Below are positions 8,163 through 16,170 of a stretch of 64,000 nucleotides of DNA, piece after piece. The notes beneath the pieces were generated by a model that saw only the letters and a program-made list of their open reading frames with translations, ran no database searches and was not told the origin of the DNA. Origin of the DNA: Afifellaceae bacterium (GTDB taxonomy: Bacteria; Pseudomonadota; Alphaproteobacteria; Rhizobiales; Afifellaceae). The stretch is taken from assembly GCA_028281235.1 (NCBI GenBank), contig JANQKG010000011.1, forward strand, positions 1 to 64,000, read 5' to 3'. Position 1 is the first letter of the stretch, and every line of letters starts with the position of its first letter. A program made the translations under genes and the position numbers.

Positions 8163-9158
8163 TCAGCCGTCCGGATTGCGCACCAGCTCAACGCGCCGGT
8201 CGAGTTGGTGCAGTGCTTCGATGTCGTTGGCGAATTTCGATGGGTCGACAGGCTGGAACGGCTCGGTCTCGCCGCGGCCCTCCACATCGATGATCCCGTC
8301 ATAGCCGCCGGCATGAAGGTAGTCGCGCAGTGCCGCCGCCCGCCGCTCCGAGAGGCCGAGATTGTAGTTTGCATCGCCCTTCGGATCGGTGTGGCCGACA
8401 AGCTTCACGTACGCCAGGTCTTCGTTGACGAGATAGTCGAGCAGATACGCTGCGACCTGCTCACCCTTGCCGGTGAAGCGGGTGGAGTCGAAATGAAACT
8501 GCACCGGCACCGGAACCGCCTTGACCACGTAGCCACGATAGGCCTCCACAAAGAGGCCGTAGGCGCCGTCGCTGCGACTGCGGGCCGGCGGCGAGAAGGT
8601 CTGGGCAAGCAGGGCGGATTGCGCCATGCCGCGATAGATTTCGTCGAACCCCGCTTCGTCAGGCAGGTTGGTCACTGCCGGAGAATTTGGGTCGGCACTG
8701 CGGCTGGCGACCTGCAGCTCCTGCACCACCTGTTGGTAATACGACGCGGCAAGCTCGTGATTGCCAAGCTCCGCCTGAACGCCGGCAAGCGTCGCCAGAA
8801 GCTGCCAGGGTTCACCGTAATTGCGCGCCTCTTCAAGCACATGGAGATGCGCTTGGAGGTCTCCGTCCTGGTTGTTGAGCGCAACGAAACGGTCGATATG
8901 CGCCAGCGCCAGGTCGCTGCCGAAGCTCGCCAGATAGAGCGGCTCGCAGCCGGTCTCAGGGTCATGCGCCTCGGTGTAAAAACGCTTCAGCGTCTCAAGG
9001 TCGCCCGCCTCCTGCGCGGCGCGCGCATCCTCGTCCACCTCAGGACACGAGCGCGCAGCCTCCGCCGGCGCGGCGATGACCAGCGCCACGATCATCGCCG
9101 CAGCGCATGCGATCAGGTGACGGGCGCCGCGCCGGCGCGGCGATGGCGCCGCGCTCAC
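8163..9158 (-). CDS. OmpA-like peptidoglycan-binding protein with helical-repeat N-terminus
   Basis: A 331-residue exported protein. The signal peptide covers about residues 1-35 (LIACAAAMIVALVIAAPAEA). Residues 40-185 are helical and resemble TPR-type repeats (EPWQLLATLAGVQAELGNHE). The C-terminal OmpA-type domain, about 215-325, has FHFDSTRFT, VKLVGHTDPKGDANYNLGL, SERRAAALRDYL and RRVEL, with Asp258 and Arg273 at the positions that bind diaminopimelate in this family. It starts at GTG 9158, overlapping the cytochrome gene's TGA by 4 bp. It probably anchors the operon's products to the cell wall. Confidence 0.87.
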   Translation of the reverse strand: MSAAPSPRRRGARHLIACAAAMIVALVIAAPAEAARSCPEVDEDARAAQEAGDLETLKRFYTEAHDPETGCEPLYLASFGSDLALAHIDRFVALNNQDGDLQAHLHVLEEARNYGEPWQLLATLAGVQAELGNHELAASYYQQVVQELQVASRSADPNSPAVTNLPDEAGFDEIYRGMAQSALLAQTFSPPARSRSDGAYGLFVEAYRGYVVKAVPVPVQFHFDSTRFTGKGEQVAAYLLDYLVNEDLAYVKLVGHTDPKGDANYNLGLSERRAAALRDYLHAGGYDGIIDVEGRGETEPFQPVDPSKFANDIEALHQLDRRVELVRNPDG

Positions 9159-11377
9159 GGGCGCACCTGCAGAACAACCGCCTTCTCCGCAATCACGTCG
9201 ACATGCGGGTCGGGCCTCGCTGTCGTGCTATCCGAATCGTCCGTCACGATGATCTGCCGGCGGCGCGGATCGACCGCACGCGTGACGTAATCGTCGTACG
9301 AGGCGAATGTCGTGAAGGCGCTTGCGTCGAAATCGTGCTCAATGCCGCGCGTCCGATTGCCCGAAGCATTGCACTTGGCGATGACGGTCTCCCTGCCGGG
9401 ATCCCCGAACTTGAGCTTGAAGCCGCCGATCGCGTTGCCGGGCACGCGATAGGTACGGCCGGCCTCGATATAGTTGTTGGAATTGAACTTGTTGGGGAAG
9501 AGAACGGTCGTGCGCTTCTTCTCGTCGACATTGAAGATGGTCAGGTAGCAGGCCTGCTCAGCAAGCACCGAGAAGGTCAGCTCCGCCCCGACCCTGAAGC
9601 GCGACGGGTCCTCGTTGGGGAAGAGCGCCAGATTGAACCGCTTGGAGCTCTCGGGCCTGTTGCCGGCGATCTGGGCTTTGTCTCTGCGCAGATCGGTGGC
9701 GTGGTGATCGGTGATCTCGTTCACCAGTCCGGCGAACAGCTCCACGAACTGGTCGCGCGGCACCAGGTTGAACTCCAGCCGCTTCTTGAGCGCGAAGGTC
9801 TCAGCACTGCCCTGGTTGAGGCGCTCCCTGAATGTCTCCGCATCAAAGCCGAGCTCGGCGGCGGCCTGGTTCATCGTCAGATCGCGCTCAAAGCGCAGGA
9901 AGAGCACGCTGACGATCTCTTCGCCGCTGAGCTTGAGCGTGGGGTCGACGCCGGCCAGCTTAAGCGCCGAGAGGAAACGCTCCTGGTCGGCCTTCATCAG
10001 CGCCTGCATCTCCTCCTTCGGCACGTAGATCTCTTCGATGATCTTGCGGATGTCCTTGTCGAAGGCGGAATGGCTCATCGCATATTCGCGGACTTGGTCG
10101 TCCTTGAACTGCATGCCGTCGCTGTGACAGCTCATGCAGGAGATGCCGTTGGTGACGGCTTGGTCGCGGCGCGAGGGGTCCTGCACGATTTGCGTCGGAC
10201 CGGTGTCGAGCCGCTGCCCCAGATGATCAGTGAGATAGTAGGCCTGCAGCCCGTTCGGCAGATTGAAGATGATTTCGCCGCCATCGTGCACGAAAGAGAG
10301 GCCGTTAGAGGCCGCGCCGAACGCGCGCTCCGGTCCCAGCGGATTCAGGAAGAAGGATTGGCGGTCGCGATTGCCGGCAAAATCGAACGATTCCCAATAG
10401 GCGCCCGTCGACATGGTGTGGCGCTCAATCAGCCGATTGTTGCGTGACACGCCCGATTGCTGAAAGCCGGCGCGCGCGACCCTCAAATTGGCACGGTTCG
10501 TATCGGTATTGAGTCCGAGCTTGCGCTCAAGCGCCGCCTTGGTGTCCGGTAGATCGAGGATGTCGTAATAGAGCGGCGGCTGCGACGCGACATAGGCGAA
10601 CCAATCGGCGCGCACGAACGGCACTTTCGCCCTGGTCTCGTTCTGCAGCGACGTCATGATCGGCGTGTCGTATTCCACGAAGTAGGGATTGGAATCCTCA
10701 ATCAGCTTCCAGGTCGCATCGCTCCAGCCGAGATCGGTGATGTCGACGCGGAAGACCGTCTTCGCTTCGTCGACCGCCTCAGGAACGACGATGCCCGGTT
10801 CCGTGGACATGGAGTTCAGGAACTTGGAGAGCGCCTGGCGGTAGATATCCATCTCTTTGTCGGTGTCGCCGACATTGTAGAGATGGGTCAGCGTGAAATA
10901 GCGCATGCGCGGCCGCTCAAAATCGCTGAGCTGCAGCAAATCGTCATTCATCGCCTTGAGGACCGCTTCGTCGTCGATGAAGGTGCGGCTCGCCGCCATT
11001 GCGGTCGCCGCCTCCGACAGAGATTCAATCCACGTCGCAACGGCTTTGAGTTCGTCTGCCGTCGGACCGAGAATGGAGACGTAGTCGATGTCTTTCGGCA
11101 TCGATTGGTTGACGATGCGCGTATAGATCTCTGAGGCGCTCGGATTGCCGATCTGGACATATTCCGGGTTCCGCGCCAGGGCGTCGAGGTCCATGACATA
11201 GCCGAAGCCGCCGGCCGGCTTCTCGCGATCGGCCTCCAGGCTGCCGTCCTGGTGACAGCGGGCGCAATGTTCGGAGAAGACCATCTTCACGGTCTCTGTG
11301 GGGTCGTCCTGCGCCTGCGCAACCGACGCAAAGAGGCTGATTGCCAACACCAATCCCGTTTGTCTCAAAACACGCAT
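9155..11377 (-). CDS. Exported c-type cytochrome with two haem sites and a DUF4384-like C-terminus
   Basis: A 740-residue protein with a signal peptide (1-22, cleaving after AQA). The first haem motif CARCH is at 38-42, within a short cytochrome-c-like domain ending in PTADELKAVATWIESL. The second, CMSCH, is at 414-418 in a large region I do not recognise. Residues about 597-672 match the DUF4384 pattern also seen in the two caspases (CYLTIFNVDEKKRTTVLFP). ATG at 11377 follows GGAGG; an upstream in-frame extension of 49 residues would place the signal peptide internally. It heads the caspase operon and has a good promoter. Confidence 0.8.
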   Translation of the reverse strand: MRVLRQTGLVLAISLFASVAQAQDDPTETVKMVFSEHCARCHQDGSLEADREKPAGGFGYVMDLDALARNPEYVQIGNPSASEIYTRIVNQSMPKDIDYVSILGPTADELKAVATWIESLSEAATAMAASRTFIDDEAVLKAMNDDLLQLSDFERPRMRYFTLTHLYNVGDTDKEMDIYRQALSKFLNSMSTEPGIVVPEAVDEAKTVFRVDITDLGWSDATWKLIEDSNPYFVEYDTPIMTSLQNETRAKVPFVRADWFAYVASQPPLYYDILDLPDTKAALERKLGLNTDTNRANLRVARAGFQQSGVSRNNRLIERHTMSTGAYWESFDFAGNRDRQSFFLNPLGPERAFGAASNGLSFVHDGGEIIFNLPNGLQAYYLTDHLGQRLDTGPTQIVQDPSRRDQAVTNGISCMSCHSDGMQFKDDQVREYAMSHSAFDKDIRKIIEEIYVPKEEMQALMKADQERFLSALKLAGVDPTLKLSGEEIVSVLFLRFERDLTMNQAAAELGFDAETFRERLNQGSAETFALKKRLEFNLVPRDQFVELFAGLVNEITDHHATDLRRDKAQIAGNRPESSKRFNLALFPNEDPSRFRVGAELTFSVLAEQACYLTIFNVDEKKRTTVLFPNKFNSNNYIEAGRTYRVPGNAIGGFKLKFGDPGRETVIAKCNASGNRTRGIEHDFDASAFTTFASYDDYVTRAVDPRRRQIIVTDDSDSTTARPDPHVDVIAEKAVVLQVRP

Positions 11378-11458
11378 CCGTGCCTCCTGCCAAGGCGATG
11401 GTCGCAAGTGCCGAAATGTATCGACCTTCTCTGTCGACATCTGAATGACGGCTGAACG

Positions 11459-11486
11459 ATTATAGGCAAATCGCCGATCCGGTCGA
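11459..11486 (-). promoter_or_regulatory. Sigma-70-type promoter of the cytochrome/OmpA/caspase operon
   Basis: Reading the minus strand, TCGACC (11486-11481) is followed after 16 bp by a perfect TATAAT (11464-11459). Transcription would start near 11452, leaving a leader of about 75 nt before the ATG at 11377. Confidence 0.5.
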
Positions 11487-11562
11487 TAGATGCGTGGATC
11501 GGCAGGCGCGCCGCTCGTCGCCAAATTGTCGTATTCAAACGGCTTTTCGCCTGCGGCGTGCG

Positions 11563-12885
11563 TCAGGAAAGGAGCCGCGGCAGAAACAGCGTAATGCCCG
11601 GCAGCGCCACCAGAAGCGTAACGCGCACAATCTCCGATGCGAAGAACGGGATGACGCCCTTGAAGGTCTCGCGCATCGGGATGTCGCGCGCCAGCGAGTT
11701 GATGATGAAGACGTTCAGCCCGACGGGCGGCGTGATCAGCCCGAGCTCCACGACGATCAGCGTAATCACGCCGAACCAGATTTTCAGCTCGTCCACCGAC
11801 ATGCCGAAATCGAGGCCGACGATCACCGGCCAGAAGAACGGCACGGCGAGAATGATCATCGACAGGCTGTCCATGAGGCAGCCGAGCACGATGAAGATGA
11901 CGATCACCAGGATCAGGATCGCCATCGGCGACATGCCGCTTCCTTGCAGAATCTCGGCCACCGCTTGCGGCACGCCGGCGCGCGACATGAAGATCGACAG
12001 AAGTGCGGCGCCGAACAGGATCAGATAGATGAAGCCGGTTGTGCGTGCCGTCTCCAAAAGCGCATCGATGCCGTCGCGGAACGAGAGGCGACGCAGCGCA
12101 TAGCCGTGCAGCGCGACCAGAAAGGCGCCGATCCCCGCCGCGGGCGTGGGATTGTAGAGGCCGGCATAGATGCCGCCGATCACGATGCCGAACACCGCGA
12201 AGACCGGCAGCACGGCGAGCGTCCCGTCGATCAGTTCGCGGCGCGTTGCCGGTTCGCCCGCCGGTCCGAAATCGGGGCGAATGCGCACCAGAACGCCGAT
12301 CGTGATAATGAACAGGAGCACCGCCAAAAGGCCCGGGATGAGCGCCGCCTTGAACAAGGTGACGATGTTGGTCTCGATGATGATGGCGTAGACGATCAAC
12401 ACCACGGACGGCGGGATGAGAATACCGAGCGTGCCGCCGGCGGCGATCGTGCCGGTGGCGAGCGACGGCGCATAATTGAGGCGCCGCAATTCAGGCAGCG
12501 CCACCTGGCCCATGGTGGAGGCAGTCGCCAGCGACGACCCGCAGACCGCGCCGAAACCGCCGCAAGCCGCCACGGTGGCCATCGCCACACCGCCGCGAAA
12601 CCGCCCGAGCCAAGCATTGGCGCCGCGGAACAGGTCACGGCTCAGCCCGGAACGGGTCGCCAGGCTGCCCATCAGGATGAACATGGGCACGACCGACAGG
12701 TCGTAGATGGAGAATTGCGCGTAGGCGAGGTCCTTCAGCTGGAAGAGAACGATCTGCGGGCCCGAAAGCAGGCTCGTACCGACGATGCCTACGACGATCA
12801 TCGCGTAGGCAATCGGCACGCGGATCACGATCAAGAGGAGCATCGCGGCAAGACCCGCGGTGCCGATCGCAATGTTTGAGGCCAT
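11563..12885 (-). CDS. dctM: TRAP transporter large permease subunit (DctM/TRAP-T type)
   Basis: A 440-residue, roughly 12-helix membrane protein that forms the sodium-coupled transport channel of a TRAP uptake system. Family landmarks include VPMFILMGSLATRSG, the CGGFGAVCGSSLATASTMG loop and TGTIAAGGTLGILIPPSV, repeated in pseudo-symmetric form by ITPPVGLNVFIIN near the C-terminus. ATG at 12885 is used because the extension upstream has no membrane or family character. It is third in the order dctP-dctQ-dctM on the minus strand, with a 25-bp gap to dctQ. Confidence 0.93.
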   Translation of the reverse strand: MASNIAIGTAGLAAMLLLIVIRVPIAYAMIVVGIVGTSLLSGPQIVLFQLKDLAYAQFSIYDLSVVPMFILMGSLATRSGLSRDLFRGANAWLGRFRGGVAMATVAACGGFGAVCGSSLATASTMGQVALPELRRLNYAPSLATGTIAAGGTLGILIPPSVVLIVYAIIIETNIVTLFKAALIPGLLAVLLFIITIGVLVRIRPDFGPAGEPATRRELIDGTLAVLPVFAVFGIVIGGIYAGLYNPTPAAGIGAFLVALHGYALRRLSFRDGIDALLETARTTGFIYLILFGAALLSIFMSRAGVPQAVAEILQGSGMSPMAILILVIVIFIVLGCLMDSLSMIILAVPFFWPVIVGLDFGMSVDELKIWFGVITLIVVELGLITPPVGLNVFIINSLARDIPMRETFKGVIPFFASEIVRVTLLVALPGITLFLPRLLS

Positions 12886-12910
12886 CGCCGCTCCCCAGCC
12901 GCCCGGCGCT

Positions 12911-13441
12911 TTACGTTTTGGCGCGCGCGCTCCCGGCGCGTACGCCGGCCAAGCCTTCACCCGCGGTCATCAAGGCGGCGACGGACAATAGCGCCAGCGA
13001 CACCAACGCCGGCGGAAATGCCGTCCAAAGCGCTACCGGCACCGACACCATGTGCACCGGATAGCGGATGTAGTCGATCATGCCGAGCCACATCTGCCGA
13101 AAGAGAAGCACTGCGACGATCAGCGCGATCAGCGAAGACATGAGAACCATGGCCGACTTGGCGCGGTCGCTCATGCGTTCGGTGAAGATGTCGACTGTCA
13201 CGTTGGCGTAGGTCAGCTGGCAATAGGGCAGGAACGCGAAGGCGGCGATGGCGACGCCGTGTTTGGTGATCTCGAAATCGCCAAGGATGGGTGTGCCGAA
13301 GAGCAGGTTCATCATCGCGCTGGCGGAGGTCAGGAGCACCAGCGCAACGAGAACCACGCCGCCGAGCAGCGCCCAAACGGTGATGATTGAGTGGGCGAGG
13401 CCTTCCAGCCTAGCCCGGATCGATTGTTCAGGACCGCTCAT
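12911..13441 (-). CDS. dctQ: TRAP transporter small permease subunit (DctQ)
   Basis: A 176-residue protein with four predicted membrane helices (about 18-42, 55-75, 95-120 and 135-160). The FLPYCQLTYANVTVDIFTERM segment between helices 2 and 3 is characteristic of DctQ proteins. It supports the large permease and is required for TRAP transport. It lies between dctP and dctM, 25 bp from each, so the three form one operon. ATG at 13441 gives the usual cytoplasmic N-terminus. Confidence 0.9.
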   Translation of the reverse strand: MSGPEQSIRARLEGLAHSIITVWALLGGVVLVALVLLTSASAMMNLLFGTPILGDFEITKHGVAIAAFAFLPYCQLTYANVTVDIFTERMSDRAKSAMVLMSSLIALIVAVLLFRQMWLGMIDYIRYPVHMVSVPVALWTAFPPALVSLALLSVAALMTAGEGLAGVRAGSARAKT

Positions 13442-13466
13442 GCGGTCGTCGCATCCATCCTTGCCG

Positions 13467-14510
13467 CTACATCGTGTGATGCTTGGCGATCGTGGCGCGT
13501 GCGGTATCAACCAGCTTCTGGCCATCGATGCCCTTCGCCGTCACCTCGTCTATCCAGCGCTGCACCACCGGCTCCATGGCTGTGCGGAAGGCCTGCATCT
13601 CCTCTTCCGTCAGCGTGATCAATTCGTTTCCGGCATTGACGGCGACGTTGATGCCGCCTTCCTCTGAGTCGCGCCAAATCTGACCGACCTCGCGCACATA
13701 ATCCTCGCCGGAATTCCTGTCGATCACGTCCTGCAGGTCTGCGGGCAGGGAGTCCCAGGTTCCTTGGTTCATGGAGATCTGGAAGCTTGTGGTGCCCAGA
13801 CGCTCCTTCTCCGGCCCCTCGATTTGATACTTCGTCAATTCTTGGATCTTGAGCGGTGGAATGATCTCCCAGGGGATCAACGCGCCGTCGACTGCGCCGG
13901 TGGAGAGCGCCTGCGGCAGATCAGGTACCGGCATGCCGACCGGTGTGGCGCCGAGCGATTCGATGACCCATGCACCGGTGCGCGTGGGGATGCGCATCTT
14001 CTTGCCGGCGAGATCGGCGGGCGAGCGCACCGGCGTGTCGCGCATATGGATGCCCTGGCCGGCATGGACATGCAGCGCGATGACTTTCACGCCGGCATAT
14101 TCCTCCGCGAGATATTCGTCGAACATTTCCCGCATGGCGAGATTGGTGGCTACCGGATCGTTGACGTAGACGCCGGGCAGTTCAAACACCTCCGTGCGCG
14201 GGAAGAGCTCCGGGGTGTAGCCGTTCACCGTCCACATGATGTCGACGACGCCGTCGCGCGCCTGGTTGATGAGCTGCGGCGGACGGCCGCCGAGTGACAT
14301 GGCGGGAAAGATGTCGATTTTGATGCGGCCGTCGGAAGCGTCCATCACGCGGTTGGCCCACGGCTCCAGCATGTTGGTGTGCGCCGGCGCCTTCGGCCCG
14401 AGAAAGTGGTGAAGCTTCAGCGTGAACTCCTGCGCCCAGGCCCGGCGCAGCACGAAGGGCGCCGCCAAGGTGCCGCCCGCCACACCGATAAATTGTCTGC
14501 GATTGAACAT
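13467..14510 (-). CDS. dctP: TRAP transporter substrate-binding protein (DctP family)
   Basis: A 347-residue periplasmic receptor. It begins with NRRQFIGVAGGTLAAPFV and an AWAQ cleavage site, a likely Tat or Sec signal. The mature part has LKLHHFLGPKAPAHTNML, GKKMRIPTRTGAWVIESLGATPVGMPVPDLPQAL and the GAVDG turn of the DctP family, with Arg in the ligand-binding RIPTRTG block. Ligands are usually organic acids; the neighbouring aromatic CoA ligase and hydroxylase suggest an aromatic acid, which is inference. It is the first gene of the transporter operon. Confidence 0.92.
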   Translation of the reverse strand: MFNRRQFIGVAGGTLAAPFVLRRAWAQEFTLKLHHFLGPKAPAHTNMLEPWANRVMDASDGRIKIDIFPAMSLGGRPPQLINQARDGVVDIMWTVNGYTPELFPRTEVFELPGVYVNDPVATNLAMREMFDEYLAEEYAGVKVIALHVHAGQGIHMRDTPVRSPADLAGKKMRIPTRTGAWVIESLGATPVGMPVPDLPQALSTGAVDGALIPWEIIPPLKIQELTKYQIEGPEKERLGTTSFQISMNQGTWDSLPADLQDVIDRNSGEDYVREVGQIWRDSEEGGINVAVNAGNELITLTEEEMQAFRTAMEPVVQRWIDEVTAKGIDGQKLVDTARATIAKHHTM

Positions 14511-14528
14511 CTTTCTAGCGTCCTCCCT

Positions 14529-14696
14529 AGTGTGGTGGGTTTGAGGTTCCTATCATTATTCCAGCGAGCGCGGCATAGGAACTTCAAACCCTAAAACCAC
14601 ACTAGAATCAATATCTTGCTAGTGTCCCTATCGAATCTGAAGTTCGTTCGAAGCCGGCTGAATAATCATGCGAACTTCAGATTCGGGACACTAGGG
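14529..14696. repeat. Composite CTAG-bounded double-hairpin repeat, copy 1
   Basis: Two palindromes lie side by side. The first runs from CTAGTGTGGTGGGTTTGA to AAACCACACTAG, its arms sharing GGTTCCTAT/ATAGGAAC. The second runs from CTAGTGTCCCTATCGAATCT to GATTCGGGACACTAG with a core GAACTTCAGATTCG. The same pair occurs at 24556-24724 in the opposite orientation. No open frame is present. The 170 bp that follow, up to paaK, show nothing else. Confidence 0.9.
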
Positions 14697-14863
14697 TGCG
14701 TGGCGGATCGGTGATCCAACCGATCGTCCCGCCCGTCGCGTCTATATCAGCCATTGTAGCCGCGTGACGAATGGTGGCGGGATTGTTCGGGAATTGACCG
14801 CCCCTGTCCAGACGGTTTTGCTGCGGCTGATCGCCGGCGCAAAGCGGCGAAGAGGGGAGCCCG

Positions 14864-16156
14864 ATGAGCGCTGAGGGTGTTCTGCCGAGGGAGCTTGAGC
14901 AGCTCGACGCGCTGCGCGCCACACAGCTGCAGCGCCTCAAGGCGACAATCCGCTCCGCCTGGCAGGAGGTTCCGTATTATCGGGCAGCGCTCGACCAGGC
15001 CGGCGTCATGCCCGACGACCTTCAGGAGCTGAGCGACCTCTCCAAGTTCCCGTTCACCACGAAGGACACGCTGCGCGAGACCTATCCTTACGGCCTCTTC
15101 GCGGTGCCGAAGGAGAAAATCGCGCGCATCCACGCCTCCAGCGGCACCACCGGCAAACCGACCGTGGTCGGCTATACCGCCGCCGACATGGCGGTCTGGG
15201 CAGAGCTGATGGCGCGCGCGTTTCGTGCAACCGGCGCGCGCCCGGGCGATGTCGTGCACAACGCCATCCCCTACGGCCTCTTCACCGGCGGGCTCGGATG
15301 GCACGCAGGCGCGGAGCGTTTTGGTGCGGCAATCGTTCCCGCCAGCGGCGGCGCAACCGAGCGGCATGTGCAGCTCATTGGCGACCTCAGCCCCGATATC
15401 CTGATCGCCACGCCCTCCTACATGCTGGTAATTGCCGACGCGCTTGCCGCGCACGGCGTGACGCCGGACGCCTGCTCGCTGCGCTTGGCCTATTTTGGCG
15501 CCGAGCCCTGCTCTGAAGCGATGCGCAGCGAGATTGAGGCGCACCTCGGCGTGGAGGCCTACGATTCCTACGGCCTGTCGGAGGTGATCGGTCCGGGCGT
15601 TGCGCAGGAGCTGCCCGGCGACAGGGGCCATTTGGTGATCTGGGAGGACTGCTTTTGGCCGGAGATCATCGACCCGGAGACCGGCGCCGTCCTGCCCGAC
15701 GGCGAGATGGGCGAACTGGTGCTGACGACGCTCGCCAAGGAAGCCATGCCGATCCTGCGTTATCGCACCCGCGACCGCACGCGCCTGATGCCCGGCAAGG
15801 ATTCGCCGCTCCGCCGCCTGGAGCGCATCGCCGGGCGGACCGACGACATGATCATGGTGCGCGGCGTCAACGTCTTCCCCTCGCAGATCGAGGAAGTGCT
15901 CGCCGCCGATCCGGTGCTTGCGCCGCATTACGTGGTGGAAGTGTCGCGGCCGGACCGCCTCGACCAGCTCAAAGTGCGCGTGGAATGTCGCGCAGCGATT
16001 GACGGCGACGATGGCGCTGCGCTCGCCAGGCGCACAGAAGTGCATCTGAGGAATGTGCTCGGCGTCTCCGCCAAGGTGGTGATCGAAGCGCCCGGCACGA
16101 TCGAGCGCTCGTCGGGCAAGGCCAAGCGCATCGTCGATCTGCGGGCGAAGGAATAG
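14864..16156 (+). CDS. Phenylacetate-CoA ligase family enzyme (PaaK-like)
   Basis: A 430-residue adenylate-forming enzyme that activates an aryl or arylacetic acid to its CoA thioester using ATP. The P-loop-like HASSGTTGKPTVVGY is at about 90-104, the conserved YDSYGLSEVIGPGVAQE at about 232-248, and the hinge and C-terminal domain (YRTRDRTRLM, RTDDMIMVRGVNVFPSQIEE) follow, all as in PaaK. Length equals the family norm. The next gene, a DpgC-like oxygenase, begins 14 bp downstream, so the CoA ester is probably its substrate. Exact substrate (phenylacetate, hydroxyphenylacetate or benzoate) is not readable. Confidence 0.9.
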   Translation: MSAEGVLPRELEQLDALRATQLQRLKATIRSAWQEVPYYRAALDQAGVMPDDLQELSDLSKFPFTTKDTLRETYPYGLFAVPKEKIARIHASSGTTGKPTVVGYTAADMAVWAELMARAFRATGARPGDVVHNAIPYGLFTGGLGWHAGAERFGAAIVPASGGATERHVQLIGDLSPDILIATPSYMLVIADALAAHGVTPDACSLRLAYFGAEPCSEAMRSEIEAHLGVEAYDSYGLSEVIGPGVAQELPGDRGHLVIWEDCFWPEIIDPETGAVLPDGEMGELVLTTLAKEAMPILRYRTRDRTRLMPGKDSPLRRLERIAGRTDDMIMVRGVNVFPSQIEEVLAADPVLAPHYVVEVSRPDRLDQLKVRVECRAAIDGDDGAALARRTEVHLRNVLGVSAKVVIEAPGTIERSSGKAKRIVDLRAKE

Positions 16157-16170
16157 AGGAGGGGATTGCG

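Noticed and set aside
9107-10447. A 446-codon open frame on the plus strand opposite the cytochrome gene
   Set aside because: It is antisense to a gene with signal peptide, haem motifs and SD. It has no family motif and an Arg/His/Asp-rich composition typical of antisense frames in GC-rich DNA.
5019-11377. Caspase operon as a CBASS, CRISPR type III or other anti-phage module
   Set aside because: All four proteins carry export signals, and no nucleotide cyclase, nucleic-acid sensor, gasdermin or CRISPR gene is near. An envelope role fits better.
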